Notes under the pieces: model-generated
Databases searched by the model: none
Seen by the model: only the letters and a program-made list of their open reading frames with translations
What the model was told of the DNA's origin: nothing
Shown here: one piece after another, positions 63,494-64,000 of the stretch
Numbering within the stretch: the stretch's first letter is position 1
Layout: each line of letters starts with the position of its first letter
DNA from: Limisphaera sp026417315
GTDB lineage: Bacteria; Verrucomicrobiota; Verrucomicrobiia; Limisphaerales; Limisphaeraceae
Reading direction: 5' to 3'
NCBI RefSeq assembly: GCF_049537125.1
Contig: NZ_JBMVQY010000002.1
Span: 372,001 to 436,000, forward strand
DNA length: 64,000 nucleotides
Program-made: the position numbers and the translations under genes

Positions 63494-64000
63494 TCATCGC
63501 CGCGGCGCTGTCGCGGCAAAGCAGCGGATCCACTCCGAAGGGGTAACCACGGCATCGACGCGAAGGTCGTGTTCCGCCACCGGCACGGCCTCGACCAACT
63601 GACACGCGAAAGCCACGCCGCAACGGAACGCCGGCGTCGCAGCGAGGATGCGATCATAATGGCCGGCGCCGCGGCCCAGGCGCCCGCCCCGGCGATCGAA
63701 CGCCACCCCCGGCACGGCCAGCCAGTCCAGAGATTCCCAGGCCACGATCGGCAGCTCGGGCCGGGGTTCCAACACGCCGTAACGGCCGGCCACCAGGTCA
63801 GCGGCCGGGTCCTGAATCCTGGCGGCTACGTAGGTGCCGGTGTTCGAGTCCCACCGGGGCAGGACCAGCGTTTTGCCCCCGACCAGCGCTTCCTGCCAAA
63901 GCGGCCGCAGATCGGGTTCGTCCGGGAGCGGGGCAAAGAGGCCCACACACCTCGCCTGGGTCCACTCCCGGCTATGGCGAATGCGGTCGCAGACGGCCCG
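63494..64000 (-). CDS. 5-formyltetrahydrofolate cyclo-ligase, 3' part (truncated by the window edge)
   Basis: The frame stays open to the last base of the window, so the 5' end is outside. Visible part (about 168 residues): REWTQARCVGLFAPLPDEPDLRPL, LPRWDSNTGTY, VPGVAFDRRGGRLGRGAGHYDRIL with the ATP-binding Gly-x-Gly-x-Gly-Tyr-Asp region of the family, and VDAVVTPSEWI at the end. It converts 5-formyltetrahydrofolate to methenyltetrahydrofolate. An internal GTG at 63946 is not a credible start because conserved sequence precedes it. It converges on proA, with 49 bp between stops. Confidence 0.9.
   Translation of the reverse strand, partial: RAVCDRIRHSREWTQARCVGLFAPLPDEPDLRPLWQEALVGGKTLVLPRWDSNTGTYVAARIQDPAADLVAGRYGVLEPRPELPIVAWESLDWLAVPGVAFDRRGGRLGRGAGHYDRILAATPAFRCGVAFACQLVEAVPVAEHDLRVDAVVTPSEWIRCFAATAPRR

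Overview
The window is a GC-rich bacterial chromosome segment, most likely from a member of the Verrucomicrobiota (Limisphaera/Pedosphaera-like lineages). The basis is: an N-terminally methylated prepilin-like protein of the type amplified in Verrucomicrobiota and Planctomycetota, a PEP-CTERM surface protein, TAT-exported Gfo/Idh/MocA oxidoreductases, large secreted glycosidase-like proteins, an ECF sigma factor heading an operon of unknown membrane proteins, and dense arrays of short GTAGCCGCCGAC-type hairpins. The lineage is inferred from gene content, not from a marker gene.

Layout. 0-10.1 kb: three intergenic arrays of paired hairpin repeats (about 0-0.8, 5.3-6.2 and 9.3-10.0 kb) alternate with housekeeping genes (Prx-Q peroxiredoxin and PgsA overlapping by 4 bp, an endonuclease/exonuclease/phosphatase family protein, a prepilin-like protein, RlmN) and end at tRNA-Ser(CGA). 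10-17 kb: a GT4 glycosyltransferase, an ECF sigma operon with two unknown membrane proteins, a secreted propeller-like protein and tRNA-Lys(TTT), followed by about 1.15 kb without a convincing gene. 17.9-24 kb: GYF-domain and small membrane proteins, pterin dehydratase, Dus, ThiH, a secreted redoxin and BioD. 24-29 kb: a TetR regulator, RND adaptor and RND pump operon with an 18-bp operator-like palindrome. 29-35 kb: ManC, a transglutaminase-like protein with an altered motif, a PEP-CTERM protein with clear promoter and terminator, RtcB and tRNA-Met(CAT).

35-50 kb is a carbohydrate-oriented region: a TAT-exported aldo/keto reductase, two nearly identical tandem TAT-exported Gfo/Idh/MocA proteins, a GH88-type unsaturated uronyl hydrolase with an SDR, an L-lactate permease, a TauE/SafE exporter, an M20 peptidase and a flippase. 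An AgaI-like galactosamine-6-phosphate deaminase, a ROK kinase and another Gfo/Idh/MocA protein then form a likely amino-sugar operon. 50-64 kb: TPR protein, UDP-glucose dehydrogenase, NUDIX hydrolase, a secreted glycosidase-like protein of about 1,234 residues whose signal-peptide exon is separated from the rest by a one-base frameshift in a C6 run, a zinc-ribbon-like protein, a cupin, DprA, a quinone-oxidoreductase-like enzyme, a UDP-glucuronate-epimerase-like enzyme, ProA and the 3' part of 5-formyltetrahydrofolate cyclo-ligase.

How the parts fit: ManC, UGD, the sugar epimerase, GT4, flippase and cupin are pieces of exopolysaccharide or glycan synthesis, while GH88, the large glycosidase-like protein, the oxidoreductases and AgaI/ROK point to breakdown of uronic-acid- and amino-sugar-containing polysaccharides. 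I see no CRISPR array, prophage or complete insertion sequence. The most unusual features are the strand-asymmetric paired hairpin arrays, the tandem Gfo/Idh pair with one sharply different segment, and the C-run frameshift in the large secreted protein.
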